64,000 nt of DNA from Hyphomicrobiales bacterium (GTDB lineage Bacteria; Pseudomonadota; Alphaproteobacteria; Rhizobiales; Rhizobiaceae): positions 372,001 to 436,000 of the forward strand of contig UCMW01000004.1 in the NCBI GenBank assembly GCA_900473745.1. Reading direction: 5' to 3'. Position 1 is the first letter of the stretch; each line of letters opens with the position of its first letter. The position numbers and the translations under genes were made by a program. This document shows positions 1 to 10,883 of this stretch, in pieces. The notes beneath the pieces were generated by a model, which was not told the DNA's origin, made no database searches, and saw only the letters and a program-made list of their open reading frames with translations.

Positions 1-8
1 GGCAGGGC

Positions 9-404
9 ATGCTGTCTCTCCGAACCTTGCTGGAGGGACGGCTGGACGCGGCAGAACTGCTGCGTGACATGCATCTCGGCCCCGATCTCGTCCTGCCGGC
101 GAGCCTCTGCCTCTTTGTCGTCCTGTTGATGCGCCGTGTCGCACTGGGTGCCGGCCTCTACGGCCGCCCGGCGGAACGTCTTTTGCCCGCACTTCTCGCC
201 TTGCCGATCGCCTATGGCATCGTCGACTATGCCGAGAATATCGTGAGCCTCATGCTTTTCCCACCGTCTTCTCCGACGCCGGGCACGGCGGGTCTGTTGG
301 CCGAGGCGCTTTCCTGGCTGACACGTCTGAAGTTTGCCGCTCTCGTCATTTCGGGCATTCTGGTGCTTCGGCTGGCCTTTGGCCCGAAATACACTCACGC
401 TTGA
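9..404 (+). CDS. Putative membrane protein, probably 5'-truncated by the window edge
   Basis: I do not recognise this family. The frame stays open to the left edge and no ribosome binding site precedes the first ATG, so the true start may lie outside the window. The 131 visible residues contain three hydrophobic stretches (about residues 27-41, 58-73 and 107-124) separated by short charged loops, as in a small polytopic inner-membrane protein. The stop lies 22 bases before the MAPEG gene, which suggests co-transcription. Function is unknown. Confidence 0.6.
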   Translation: MLSLRTLLEGRLDAAELLRDMHLGPDLVLPASLCLFVVLLMRRVALGAGLYGRPAERLLPALLALPIAYGIVDYAENIVSLMLFPPSSPTPGTAGLLAEALSWLTRLKFAALVISGILVLRLAFGPKYTHA

Positions 405-426
405 ACTTCAAGGACGCCTTTTTCAG

Positions 427-840
427 ATGACCGGTTTCGAAATGTTCTGGCCCCTGGTGGCCCATGCCTTCCTCGTCTTCTGCCTCTATGCACTCTTGGT
501 CGTCCGCCGCGCCGCCGTGGTGCGGGCCGGCAAGGTCGAGCGTATCGCATTCCGGGAAAACGTGGCCGAGCCGGAAGAGAGCCGCGTGGTCAACAAGGCG
601 ATCGCCAACCAGTTCGAGCTGCCGGTCATCTTCTACGCCGTGTCCGTCCTGCTCTTCATGACCGAAGCGGACAACATCGTCGCGGTCGTCCTGGCCTGGT
701 TCTTCGTCGCCGCGCGTTATCTGCAGGTCGCCATGCACCTGACCGGCAATCTGCCGCTTCGCCGCCTGTCCTTCATGCTGGGCTTTGTGTCTCTCTTTCT
801 CATGTGGCTGTGGCTGGTCGCCTGGATGGCGACCAGCTGA
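427..840 (+). CDS. MAPEG family membrane protein
   Basis: A 137-residue protein with four predicted membrane helices and the MAPEG-type pattern: a conserved Asn-Gln-Phe-Glu in 'NKAIANQFELPVIFY' near residue 58, then a hydrophobic helix and an 'ARYLQVAMHLTGN' segment. MAPEG proteins are small inner-membrane proteins related to microsomal glutathione transferases; bacterial members are mostly uncharacterised. An earlier in-frame ATG at 334 would overlap the upstream gene by about 70 bases, so the start at 427 is preferred. Family assignment is good; no substrate can be inferred. Confidence 0.8.
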   Translation: MTGFEMFWPLVAHAFLVFCLYALLVVRRAAVVRAGKVERIAFRENVAEPEESRVVNKAIANQFELPVIFYAVSVLLFMTEADNIVAVVLAWFFVAARYLQVAMHLTGNLPLRRLSFMLGFVSLFLMWLWLVAWMATS

Positions 841-945
841 AGACGCAACTGTACGGCTAAAAGCCTTCACGGCAACGTGTGTGGGCGGAATGGACCCTGG
901 CGCTATCTTTTGGAGGCATCCAATTTGTCCCTTGAGGAGAGTGTC

Positions 946-1821
946 ATGTCGAAGCCCGAAATCACCCAGGCCATGATCGAAGCCTATGACGAATACACCC
1001 ACCTGACTCTGGACCGCCGTGGCTTCATGCAGAAGCTGACGGCGCTCGCCGGCTCCGGTGCCGCCGCAGCCGCCATCATGCCCATGCTGGCCGCCAACCA
1101 GGCGAATGCCGCCATGGTCGAAGAGACCGATGCGCGTCTCGACGTGTCGGATGTGACCTATCCGGGCGCCGCCGGCGACATGAAGGGTTACCTCGCGATC
1201 CCGAAGGACGCGGCAGACAGGCTGCCGGCCGTGATCGTCATTCACGAGAACCGTGGCCTCAACCCGCATATTCGCGATGTCGCCCGCCGGATGGCGCTCG
1301 AAGGTTTCGTCGCGCTCGCGCCGGACTTCCTGTCGCCCAATGGCGGCACGCCGGCCAATGAGGACGAGGCCCGTGCGATGTTCCAGTCGCTCGACATGGC
1401 GAATGCCACGGCCAATGGCGAGGCGACCCGTGCCTTCCTCGCCGGCCACGAAAAGACCAATGGCAAGGTCGGCGCGATCGGCTTCTGCTGGGGCGGCGGC
1501 ATGGTCAACCGCATGGCAGTGGCATCTCCCGAACTCGGCGCCGGCGTCGCCTATTACGGCTCGCAGGCCCCGGCCGATCAGGTTCCTTCAATCAAGGCGC
1601 CGCTTATGCTGCATTATGCAAGCCTCGACGAACGCATCAATGCCGGCATCGATGCGTACAAGGCGGCCCTCGACGCCAACGGCAAGACCTACGAACTGCA
1701 TATGTACGAGGGCGTGAACCACGCCTTCAACAACGACACGTCCTCGGCCCGCTACGACAAGGCGGCCGCCGACCTCGCCTGGTCGCGCACGGTCGAGTTC
1801 CTCAAGAAGAACCTTGCCTGA
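946..1821 (+). CDS. Tat-exported dienelactone hydrolase family protein
   Basis: A 291-residue alpha/beta hydrolase. A twin-arginine motif (DRRGFMQK, Arg24-Arg25) precedes an alanine-rich hydrophobic segment and an ANA cleavage site near residue 55, so it is probably exported folded by the Tat pathway. The catalytic triad expected for dienelactone hydrolases is visible: nucleophile Cys181 in GFCWGGG, Asp228 in SLDERIN and His259 in GVNHAF. The family hydrolyses cyclic lactones and related esters; the real substrate is unknown. Start at 946 follows a GAGGAG-type ribosome binding site; the upstream in-frame extension has none. Confidence 0.85.
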   Translation: MSKPEITQAMIEAYDEYTHLTLDRRGFMQKLTALAGSGAAAAAIMPMLAANQANAAMVEETDARLDVSDVTYPGAAGDMKGYLAIPKDAADRLPAVIVIHENRGLNPHIRDVARRMALEGFVALAPDFLSPNGGTPANEDEARAMFQSLDMANATANGEATRAFLAGHEKTNGKVGAIGFCWGGGMVNRMAVASPELGAGVAYYGSQAPADQVPSIKAPLMLHYASLDERINAGIDAYKAALDANGKTYELHMYEGVNHAFNNDTSSARYDKAAADLAWSRTVEFLKKNLA

Positions 1822-1981
1822 TGGAGATCGCGGGGAGCGTCACAGCTCCCCGCTTTCATGACGTTTCCATGAAATCTCCGGCCCTTTGACACCGATCAAA
1901 CCGCGATCCGTCATTCGCGCATAACGTCCCTCCATGCCCGCCGGCACACGCGCCGCGCGCAAGCGATCGAGGGAGAGCGAC

Positions 1982-3010
1982 ATGGTATCGATGATGAAGG
2001 CGGCGGTGGTCCGCGAATTTGGCAAGCCGCTGGTGATCGAGGAACTGGCGATTCCGGATCCCGGGCCCGGCCAGATCCTTGTGAAATACGAGGCTACCGG
2101 TGTCTGCCACACCGACTTGCACGCCGCCAACGGCGACTGGCCGGTCAAGCCCAAGCCACCGTTCATTCCCGGTCATGAGGGCGTGGGTTATGTCGCCAAG
2201 CTCGGTGCCGGCGTCTCCCGCATCAAGGAAGGCGATCGCGTCGGAGTGCCGTGGCTGCACACGGCCTGTGGTTGCTGCTCGCCTTGCCGCACCGGCTGGG
2301 AAACACTCTGCGGCAGCCAGCAGAACACCGGTTACTCCGTCAACGGCACCTTCGCGGAATATGGTCTGGCCGATCCCGACTTCGTCGGCCGCCTGCCGGA
2401 CAATCTGGAGTTCGGCGCTGCAGCTCCCATTCTCTGTGCCGGCGTGACTGTCTACAAGGGCCTCAAGGAAACCGAAGTAAAACCCGGTGAATGGGTCGTC
2501 ATTTCCGGCATCGGCGGTCTCGGCCATATGGCCGTGCAATATGCCAAGGCCATGGGCATGCATGTGGTCGCCGCCGACATCTTCGACGACAAGCTGAAGC
2601 TCGCAGCTGACCTCGGCGCAGATATGGTGGTGAACGGTACGGCGGCTGATGCCATCGAGCAGGTGCAGAAGGCGACCGGGGGCGTGCATGGCGCATTGGT
2701 CACGGCGGTGTCGCCCAAGTCCATGGAACAGGCCTACGGCTTCCTGCGCGCTAAGGGCACGATGGCGCTCGTCGGCTTGCCGCCCGGCTTCATCTCGCTC
2801 CCGGTTTTTGAGACCGTTCTGAAGCGCATCACGGTGCGTGGCTCGATCGTTGGCACCCGTCAGGATCTGGAAGAGAGCCTGCAATTTGCCGGCGAAGGCA
2901 AGGTGGCCTCGCATTTCAGCTGGGACAAGCTTGAAAACATCAATGCAATCTTCGACCGCATGAAAGAGGGTAAGATCGACGGCCGCATCGTGCTCGATCT
3001 TGCAGCTTGA
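1982..3010 (+). CDS. adhP: Zinc-dependent alcohol dehydrogenase, AdhP type
   Basis: A 342-residue medium-chain dehydrogenase that would oxidise primary alcohols to aldehydes with NAD (or the reverse) in the cytoplasm. Catalytic zinc ligands Cys42 and the His65-Glu66 pair (PGHEGVGYV), four structural zinc cysteines (Cys96, 99, 102, 110) and the Rossmann motif GIGGLG (176-181) are all present. Length matches AdhP. The ATG at 1982 follows a purine-rich GGGAGAG site; an upstream start at 1934 lacks one. An ATG at 1994 is also possible. Transcribed alone. Confidence 0.9.
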   Translation: MVSMMKAAVVREFGKPLVIEELAIPDPGPGQILVKYEATGVCHTDLHAANGDWPVKPKPPFIPGHEGVGYVAKLGAGVSRIKEGDRVGVPWLHTACGCCSPCRTGWETLCGSQQNTGYSVNGTFAEYGLADPDFVGRLPDNLEFGAAAPILCAGVTVYKGLKETEVKPGEWVVISGIGGLGHMAVQYAKAMGMHVVAADIFDDKLKLAADLGADMVVNGTAADAIEQVQKATGGVHGALVTAVSPKSMEQAYGFLRAKGTMALVGLPPGFISLPVFETVLKRITVRGSIVGTRQDLEESLQFAGEGKVASHFSWDKLENINAIFDRMKEGKIDGRIVLDLAA

Positions 3011-3026
3011 TCCTTGGATCCGGAGA

Positions 3027-3060
3027 ATGAGGGGGACGGCATCGCAGATGCCGCCCTCAT
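3027..3060. terminator. Hairpin between convergent genes, possible bidirectional terminator
   Basis: An inverted repeat with arms ATGAGGG and CGGCATC pairing with GATGCCG and CCCTCAT, around a GCA loop and with a 3-base bulge. It lies between adhP and the convergent gene ending at 3084. Neither side has a clear U tract, so termination is inferred from position only. Confidence 0.45.
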
Positions 3061-3083
3061 TGCGCCTTGCTGCAAGGGTGACG

Positions 3084-3539
3084 CTAGTTCGCCGACTGGA
3101 TGACGGCGACGCGCGGCGGAGCGCTGGTGCAGGCACTGTCCTCGCAGATACCCGAAATCCAGACTTCGCCATTGCCGATCATGACGCCTTCGGAATTGAC
3201 GAAGAGATCGCCATAGTCCTGGTTTGAAATTGCCTCGACGATTTCTTCCGTGAAGACAGAATCGTAGGCGTCCAGCAATTCCTGCTCCGACCCATAGGTC
3301 GCCTCTTCCCCATCGATGGTCACGGTCAGCGGATAGGTCGCAAGGCTGACGACGATGTCGGATTTGCCTTCTTCGACCGCCACCTTGAAGGCGTAGAAAA
3401 ACTCCTTGTAGTCAGCAGCATCTCCGAGCAGCGTGTCGATCTGCTGATCGACGGATGCTTCGTCGGCACGGCTCGGGCCGGAGATGAGGAGCGCCGCAGC
3501 GGTCAGGACGAAAGCAAATGGGATGAGCAAGCGGGACAT
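3084..3539 (-). CDS. Secreted protein of unknown function
   Basis: A 151-residue protein with an N-terminal signal peptide ending in an SRA-type cleavage site near residue 25, followed by an acidic mature domain. Two cysteines near the C-terminus (Cys132 and Cys137) could form a disulfide in the periplasm. I do not recognise the family; the fold cannot be assigned by eye. It is convergent with adhP and appears to be a single-gene unit. Confidence 0.7.
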   Translation of the reverse strand: MSRLLIPFAFVLTAAALLISGPSRADEASVDQQIDTLLGDAADYKEFFYAFKVAVEEGKSDIVVSLATYPLTVTIDGEEATYGSEQELLDAYDSVFTEEIVEAISNQDYGDLFVNSEGVMIGNGEVWISGICEDSACTSAPPRVAVIQSAN

Positions 3540-3724
3540 CGGCTTTCCTTGAGGAAGAATGAACTGAGCCTTTCATAATGCGGAAACCGCCAGGCGCATC
3601 GCATTTCTTTTGGGTTTTTACGAGCGAAACACTTCAGAAGTGAACGTTGAGTGAAACCTGCCGCACTGGCATCGAGCCTTCAGCAGGCCTATCTACTGCG
3701 CTGCAGCAAAGATTGGGATGGCAA

Positions 3725-4864
3725 ATGGCAGAGACAGGCACGAACGCGGCGACCGATCGCATCTTTGTATTCCAGGGCGGCGGGGCGCTCGGGGCCTATC
3801 AGGCGGGAGCCTATGAGGCCCTGCATGAACACGATGTCGAGCCGGACTGGCTGGCCGGCATTTCCATCGGTGCCATCAACGCAGCGATCATTGCCGGAAG
3901 CCCGCGCGAGCGGCGCATCGCCAATCTGCGTGACTTCTGGCAGACGGTGTCTTCGGGTCTCGACTTCGGCTGGCCGGCAGAAGACAATTCGCTGCGGCGC
4001 ATCCAGAACGATGCGGCAGCACTCGTCGCCACGGCTTTCGGCATTCCCGGCTTCTTTTCGCCCCGTCTGCCGACACCGCAGCAGCTCTTCGGCAATCCGG
4101 ACCTGCGCGTCAGTGTCTACGACACCGAGCCGCTGATGAAGACGCTCGACCGTCTGGTCGATTTCGACCTGCTGAATGATTGCCAGACACGGCTGAGCCT
4201 TGGGGCCGTCGAGATCCGCTCCGGCAACTTCGCCTATTTCGACAATCGCACAACCAAGCTCGACGCCCGCCACATCGCCGCGTCCGGCGCGCTGCCACCT
4301 GGCTTTCCGCCGGTCGAGATCGACGGCCGGCATTATTGGGATGGCGGCCTTGTCTCCAACACGCCGCTGCAGCATGTGCTCAACGTCAACGATGCCTCGA
4401 GCGATCTGGAGATCTTTCAGGTGGACCTCTTCAATGCGCGCGGCGACATGCCCCGTGATCAGTTCGAGGTGGAAAGCCGCATCAAGGAAATCCGCTATTC
4501 GAGCAGAACGCGCATGAACACCGACGATTTCGCGAGGCGCCAGATCGTCCGCCGCGCCGCCAAGCGCCTGCTGGAAAGGCTGCCACCGGAATTCCAGGAC
4601 GACGAGGATGCGAAGATCCTGCGTTCGATCGGTCATGAATACGACGTCACGATCGTACACCTCATCCACCGACGGGCTTCGCATGCCACACATGCCATGG
4701 ACGTGGAGTTCTCCCGCCGGTCGATCGAGGAGCACTGGAAGGCCGGTTATGACGACGCGGCCTATACATTGAAGCATCCCAAGTGGCGCAACCGTGGCCG
4801 TCCCAAGGACGGCATTCAGACATTCGATCTGGCGCGCGAGCGACATCTGCAGGTGGTCGGCTGA
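3725..4864 (+). CDS. Patatin-like phospholipase with DUF3734-type C-terminus
   Basis: A 379-residue patatin-type acyl hydrolase. It has the oxyanion-loop glycines (GGGALGAYQ, 18-26), the nucleophile elbow GISIG (Ser47) and the catalytic Asp206 in WDGGLVSNTP, so the Ser-Asp dyad is intact. The roughly 110 residues after the patatin core look like the DUF3734 extension common in alphaproteobacteria. Some DUF3734 patatins act in polyhydroxybutyrate metabolism, but nothing here shows that. Start at 3725 is chosen because homology begins there; upstream TTG and GTG starts would add an unconserved leader. Confidence 0.85.
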   Translation: MAETGTNAATDRIFVFQGGGALGAYQAGAYEALHEHDVEPDWLAGISIGAINAAIIAGSPRERRIANLRDFWQTVSSGLDFGWPAEDNSLRRIQNDAAALVATAFGIPGFFSPRLPTPQQLFGNPDLRVSVYDTEPLMKTLDRLVDFDLLNDCQTRLSLGAVEIRSGNFAYFDNRTTKLDARHIAASGALPPGFPPVEIDGRHYWDGGLVSNTPLQHVLNVNDASSDLEIFQVDLFNARGDMPRDQFEVESRIKEIRYSSRTRMNTDDFARRQIVRRAAKRLLERLPPEFQDDEDAKILRSIGHEYDVTIVHLIHRRASHATHAMDVEFSRRSIEEHWKAGYDDAAYTLKHPKWRNRGRPKDGIQTFDLARERHLQVVG

Positions 4865-5001
4865 CGTCAGGACGCACCTTTTCTGTGTGAAATCGTCCAA
4901 TCATGGGCCAGACGAAATTCGTTAACGCTTTGGCCAGACCCCTGGCCTATTGCCATGACATGTATTGGCGGCCATGACGGCGGTCTGGATCGGGGAATGG
5001 A

Positions 5002-5628
5002 ATGAACCAGCAGGTGGTGGAGGGACGGCTTCAGTTGCGCAAGAAGCCGCAGCAGGAACGAAGCATCCAGCGGCTGGAGGCGATCCTGGAGGCGGCGGTC
5101 GAGCTTTTCCTGGAGAAGGGGATCGCCGAGACGACGATGAGCGAGGTTGCTCAAAAGGCGGGGATTTCGATCGGCTCGCTCTATCAGTTTTTTCCGCAGA
5201 AGGCGGCGGTCATCAAGGCCTTGCATGATCGCTTTTCGACGCGGCTGGATGGTTTTGTCCGACAGGTTTTCCAGGGTGTCGATACCTTGGAAGAGGCCTC
5301 CGAACGTGCTGCTGACAGCCTGATCGAACTTCATGCCCTATTCCGTCAGGAACGGATCTACATGACTTTGTGGCAGGCGATCGTGACGGATCGGGACCTG
5401 AGCCAGATTTCCGCCGACTATCATGATCATGTCATCGCGAGCTTCTACCGCGATTTGTCGCATCTCGTTCCCGAGAACGATTATCCGCGATTCCGCGTCA
5501 ACCTGAAGCTGATGATCCTCGCGACCGGCGAAGTCATCCGCTACGCCACGCAACAGCAGGAAGACGTCGCGCGCGACCACCTCGATCAGTGGCGCCGTAC
5601 TCTGCGCGCGTCGCTTTTCGCCTATTGA
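5002..5628 (+). CDS. TetR family transcriptional regulator
   Basis: A 208-residue regulator with a classic TetR N-terminal helix-turn-helix (about residues 20-66, ending in the signature 'SIGSLYQFFPQKAAVIKAL') and a helical ligand-binding C-terminal region. The ligand and targets are unknown. It is convergent with the LysR gene at 5644. The nearest upstream gene on the same strand, the patatin, ends 137 bases away, so it may be monocistronic. Confidence 0.9.
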   Translation: MNQQVVEGRLQLRKKPQQERSIQRLEAILEAAVELFLEKGIAETTMSEVAQKAGISIGSLYQFFPQKAAVIKALHDRFSTRLDGFVRQVFQGVDTLEEASERAADSLIELHALFRQERIYMTLWQAIVTDRDLSQISADYHDHVIASFYRDLSHLVPENDYPRFRVNLKLMILATGEVIRYATQQQEDVARDHLDQWRRTLRASLFAY

Positions 5629-5643
5629 GATAAGTCCGCCGCG

Positions 5644-6597
5644 TTACCAGCCCGGAATCATATTGCCGGCCCGAAGACGCGGATAATAGCGCGAATAAGT
5701 CTTCTGCTCCCCGTCCATGTCGTCTTCGACCTGTGCCGGCGTGATGTTGTCGAGGCAGGCGGTGATGTGGTCAGTGATCGCGTTGACCAGCGACGTCGAA
5801 AGCCCCGGCCGCTTCATCAGGCCGATCTGGACCGGCGGAAGCGGCGGAAAGCCGTCATGAGATGTCAGCACCTTCATGCCAGTCCGAAGGGCCGATTCCG
5901 GCAGGATCGAGACCGCCATGCCGGCGAGGACAGCAGCCGCGACCACGGTCGAGGACCAACTGGTGAAGAGGATCTGATAGTCGCGCCCGTCGGCATCGAG
6001 CGCCGAGCATGCGAGTTGCCGCCACTGGCAGTCGCGCCGACCGACGGCCAGCGGAACGGGCGCATCATCCTTGAGAGGATGGTTGGCCGATCCTACCCAG
6101 CAGAGCGGCTCGGTGCGTACCACATCGGACTGCCGCAGCAGCGGGTTGTGCGTCACCAGCGCGATGTCGAGCTCGCCCTTCGCCATCTTGTCGGCGAGGT
6201 CCATTGAGGGTTCGCAGACGATGTAGAGCTCCACATTCGGGTGCGTCTTGGCAAAACGTCCGATGATCTCTGGCATGTACCGGTCGGCATAGTCATCCGG
6301 CGTCCCGATCCGGAGCGTGCCTTCCAGCCGGTTGTCGTCGAAGGCTGCCATCGCCTCGGAATTCAGTCGGATGATCCTGCGCGCATAGTTGAGCAGTTTG
6401 TCGCCATCTACCGTCAGTCGATTGCCGCGCCCATCCTTGATAAACAGCTGCTTGCCGACCCGTTCCTCGAGGCGGCGCATCTGCATGGAAACGGCAGACT
6501 GGGTCTTGAACACGCGCCCGGCAGCCTTGGTGAAGCTGCCTGTGTCGACGATGGCGATGAAGGTCTGCAACTGATCGATATCGAGTGGGGCCGCCAT
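5644..6597 (-). CDS. LysR family transcriptional regulator
   Basis: A 317-residue LysR-type regulator. The winged helix-turn-helix covers about residues 7-66 (LQTFIAIVDTGSFTKAAG, then SAVSMQMRRLEERVG), followed by a periplasmic-binding-like effector domain. The C-terminal tail after about residue 285 (MDGEQKTYSRYYPRLRAG) is rather long. The target is not obvious: the divergent neighbour is the small DUF1127 gene at 6791, and LysR regulators often control a divergent gene, but this is only inference. Confidence 0.9.
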   Translation of the reverse strand: MAAPLDIDQLQTFIAIVDTGSFTKAAGRVFKTQSAVSMQMRRLEERVGKQLFIKDGRGNRLTVDGDKLLNYARRIIRLNSEAMAAFDDNRLEGTLRIGTPDDYADRYMPEIIGRFAKTHPNVELYIVCEPSMDLADKMAKGELDIALVTHNPLLRQSDVVRTEPLCWVGSANHPLKDDAPVPLAVGRRDCQWRQLACSALDADGRDYQILFTSWSSTVVAAAVLAGMAVSILPESALRTGMKVLTSHDGFPPLPPVQIGLMKRPGLSTSLVNAITDHITACLDNITPAQVEDDMDGEQKTYSRYYPRLRAGNMIPGW

Positions 6598-6790
6598 GGG
6601 AGGTCATCCATCAGAAGGGTTGATGACTACCATTAGAAACATTCGTTGGACTGATCAATATCCTTTTGCGATCTTCATCATCGTAATCCTCACCGACCGG
6701 TTTCCGGCCAAGCTTCTACCTCCAGCCCTCGTTACCTGTCCGCTCCTGCGGACGGGACAAACTCCTCGTGCCCGCTGAAAGGACACCGCC

Positions 6791-7102
6791 ATGCGCACGA
6801 ACGATCGGATCCTAGACTTCGACCTCGATATCGCCGTTGAACGGCCGAGCCAGACGCTTGCCGTGCGTCTCGCCCGCCTCAACGCGTGGTTCGGATCCCT
6901 TCGCGTCGCGCTGCGCAATCGTCTTGCCGCGAACAGCCTTGCCGATCTCGACGAGCGCCTTTTGAACGACCTCGGCCTTAGCCGCGGCGAGGTTCAGGAT
7001 GTGCTTCGCCGCCATGGCTTTGCTGACGATCCTTCGCTGCAACTGACCCGTCTCGCGCGCCGCCGCGCCGAGCAGTCTCTTCGCGGTTTGAAAGCCGACT
7101 GA
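6791..7102 (+). CDS. DUF1127 small protein
   Basis: A 103-residue basic protein whose C-terminal half carries the DUF1127 signature: 'LADLDERLLNDLGLSRGEV' around residues 51-69. DUF1127 proteins are abundant in rhizobia; several are linked to phosphate and carbon metabolism and to RNA turnover, the shorter ones through the arginine-rich domain. The N-terminal half (1-35) is unusually long for a DUF1127 protein. A strong terminator follows at 7149, consistent with a single-gene transcript. Confidence 0.8.
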   Translation: MRTNDRILDFDLDIAVERPSQTLAVRLARLNAWFGSLRVALRNRLAANSLADLDERLLNDLGLSRGEVQDVLRRHGFADDPSLQLTRLARRRAEQSLRGLKAD

Positions 7103-7148
7103 TTCGCTTTCCATCCCCGCAGGGTGACAGCCAATAGCCCTGCCTCTT

Positions 7149-7182
7149 GCCCGGTCCCGATCATTTCGGGCCGGGCTTTTTT
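7149..7182 (+). terminator. Rho-independent terminator
   Basis: A GC-rich stem (GCCCGGTCCCGA pairing with TCGGG-CCGGGC, one bulge) is followed by six T residues. It ends the DUF1127 transcript and insulates the chemoreceptor gene downstream. Confidence 0.85.
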
Positions 7183-7253
7183 GCAAATTCTAATTCAACG
7201 ATGCGTCCTGTGGAATATGAAGGGAAAAGCGGCAGGAAGTAACCTGTTGCTAA

Positions 7254-9806
<2,553 letters not shown>

Positions 9807-9829
9807 GCCACGCTTTCCCCAGACATGCA

Positions 9830-9857
9830 AACGGCGCGGGAGACCGCGCCGTTTTTA
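9830..9857 (+). terminator. Rho-independent terminator, convergent genes
   Basis: A perfect 10-bp stem (AACGGCGCGG and CCGCGCCGTT) with a GAGA loop is followed by TTTATT. It lies between the chemoreceptor and the DUF937 gene. The A residues before the stem make it partly usable on the minus strand too. Confidence 0.9.
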
Positions 9858-9877
9858 TTCCGCGAAGGTTCGCCACC

Positions 9878-10771
9878 TCAAGCCTTGGCGTCAGGATCGG
9901 GCTCTGGCATGTCCTTGCGCGAAGCCGTGAGATAGGTGTCGAAGATCTGCTCCATACTCTTCTGGTAGCTCTTCTGCACTTCCAGCCCGCTGTCGAACAT
10001 GGTGTTCATCATCGCGGCGAAGCCTTCCTGTGCCTGCTTCTCCGGCGTCTTTGCAGCCTCCGGCGGGGCCTTGGGTGCTTCTGCCGGCTGGCCGGTCATT
10101 TGCGCCGTGTAGGCCGTCGCCATATCCTGAAAGGCCTTGGTGAAGGGGTTGTCGAGGAAGGGATTGGCAGCGGCCTGTGGTGCCGGCTTTGCCTGACCGC
10201 CCATCATGTCCTGAAAGGCGCGGGTGAACGGGTTGTCGAACATCGTCGCGGCCTGGGCTTGCGGCTTGGGCTGCATGCCCGTGCTTTCCAGCCATTGCTG
10301 CATCATCGCGGCCATCGGCGAGCCTGCAAAGGCGTTGGCACCCGGGAACTGTCCCGACGTCTGCTTGAAGAGCCCGCCCATCAGCGTGTCCGCCATCGCC
10401 GGCATCATCTGCTTGAGGATGTCCTGACCGATGCCCGAAAGCTGTGCGGCCTGGGCGGCGATCGCGCGTGAGACTTCCTTCGAGCCGAAGAGTTGCTGCA
10501 GCACCTGGTTGCCGTCGGCAATGCCCTGCGGCGTGAAGGCCGAGCTCATATCCTCGAAGTATTTGGCATAATTGCCCGAGGTCATCGCCTGCATGAGGGC
10601 TGAGAGATCATAAGGATTGGTGGTGTTGCGCTTGAAGCCCGAGGCAAAGGCCGGCATCAGCGCCGCCACGGCCTTGGCCGCCTGTTCCTGCGCCAGGCCA
10701 TATTGTTTGGCCATGGCATCCATCGCCATACCGTTCTGCGCCTGCATCATCATGTCGAACAGTGGCAGCAT
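9878..10771 (-). CDS. DUF937 family protein with a duplicated DNPFT(R/K)AFQDM motif
   Basis: A 297-residue soluble protein. The first roughly 130 residues resemble DUF937/YidB ('AVAALMPAFASGFKRNT' near 35-50). A Gln/Ala/Pro-rich region follows with a motif that appears twice: FDNPFTRAFQDM (178-189) and LDNPFTKAFQDM (206-217), exactly 28 residues apart. The C-terminal part is helical with a charged tail. No enzymatic motif is visible. It lies downstream of gshA on the same strand, separated by 112 bases. Function is unknown. Confidence 0.75.
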   Translation of the reverse strand: MLPLFDMMMQAQNGMAMDAMAKQYGLAQEQAAKAVAALMPAFASGFKRNTTNPYDLSALMQAMTSGNYAKYFEDMSSAFTPQGIADGNQVLQQLFGSKEVSRAIAAQAAQLSGIGQDILKQMMPAMADTLMGGLFKQTSGQFPGANAFAGSPMAAMMQQWLESTGMQPKPQAQAATMFDNPFTRAFQDMMGGQAKPAPQAAANPFLDNPFTKAFQDMATAYTAQMTGQPAEAPKAPPEAAKTPEKQAQEGFAAMMNTMFDSGLEVQKSYQKSMEQIFDTYLTASRKDMPEPDPDAKA

Positions 10772-10883
10772 GGCAATCTCCCCGGATTAGTGCAGCTGAT
10801 TCAGCACTATATCCGGAAAGCCCCGGAGGCAAACCGGTTTTTACCCGCCATGTCAAAACCCGGGCTGGGGAGGTTGCACTGCC

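Noticed and set aside
1856..3172. 438-codon frame antisense to the alcohol dehydrogenase
   Set aside because: Mirror frame. The plus strand has both zinc sites and the Rossmann motif.
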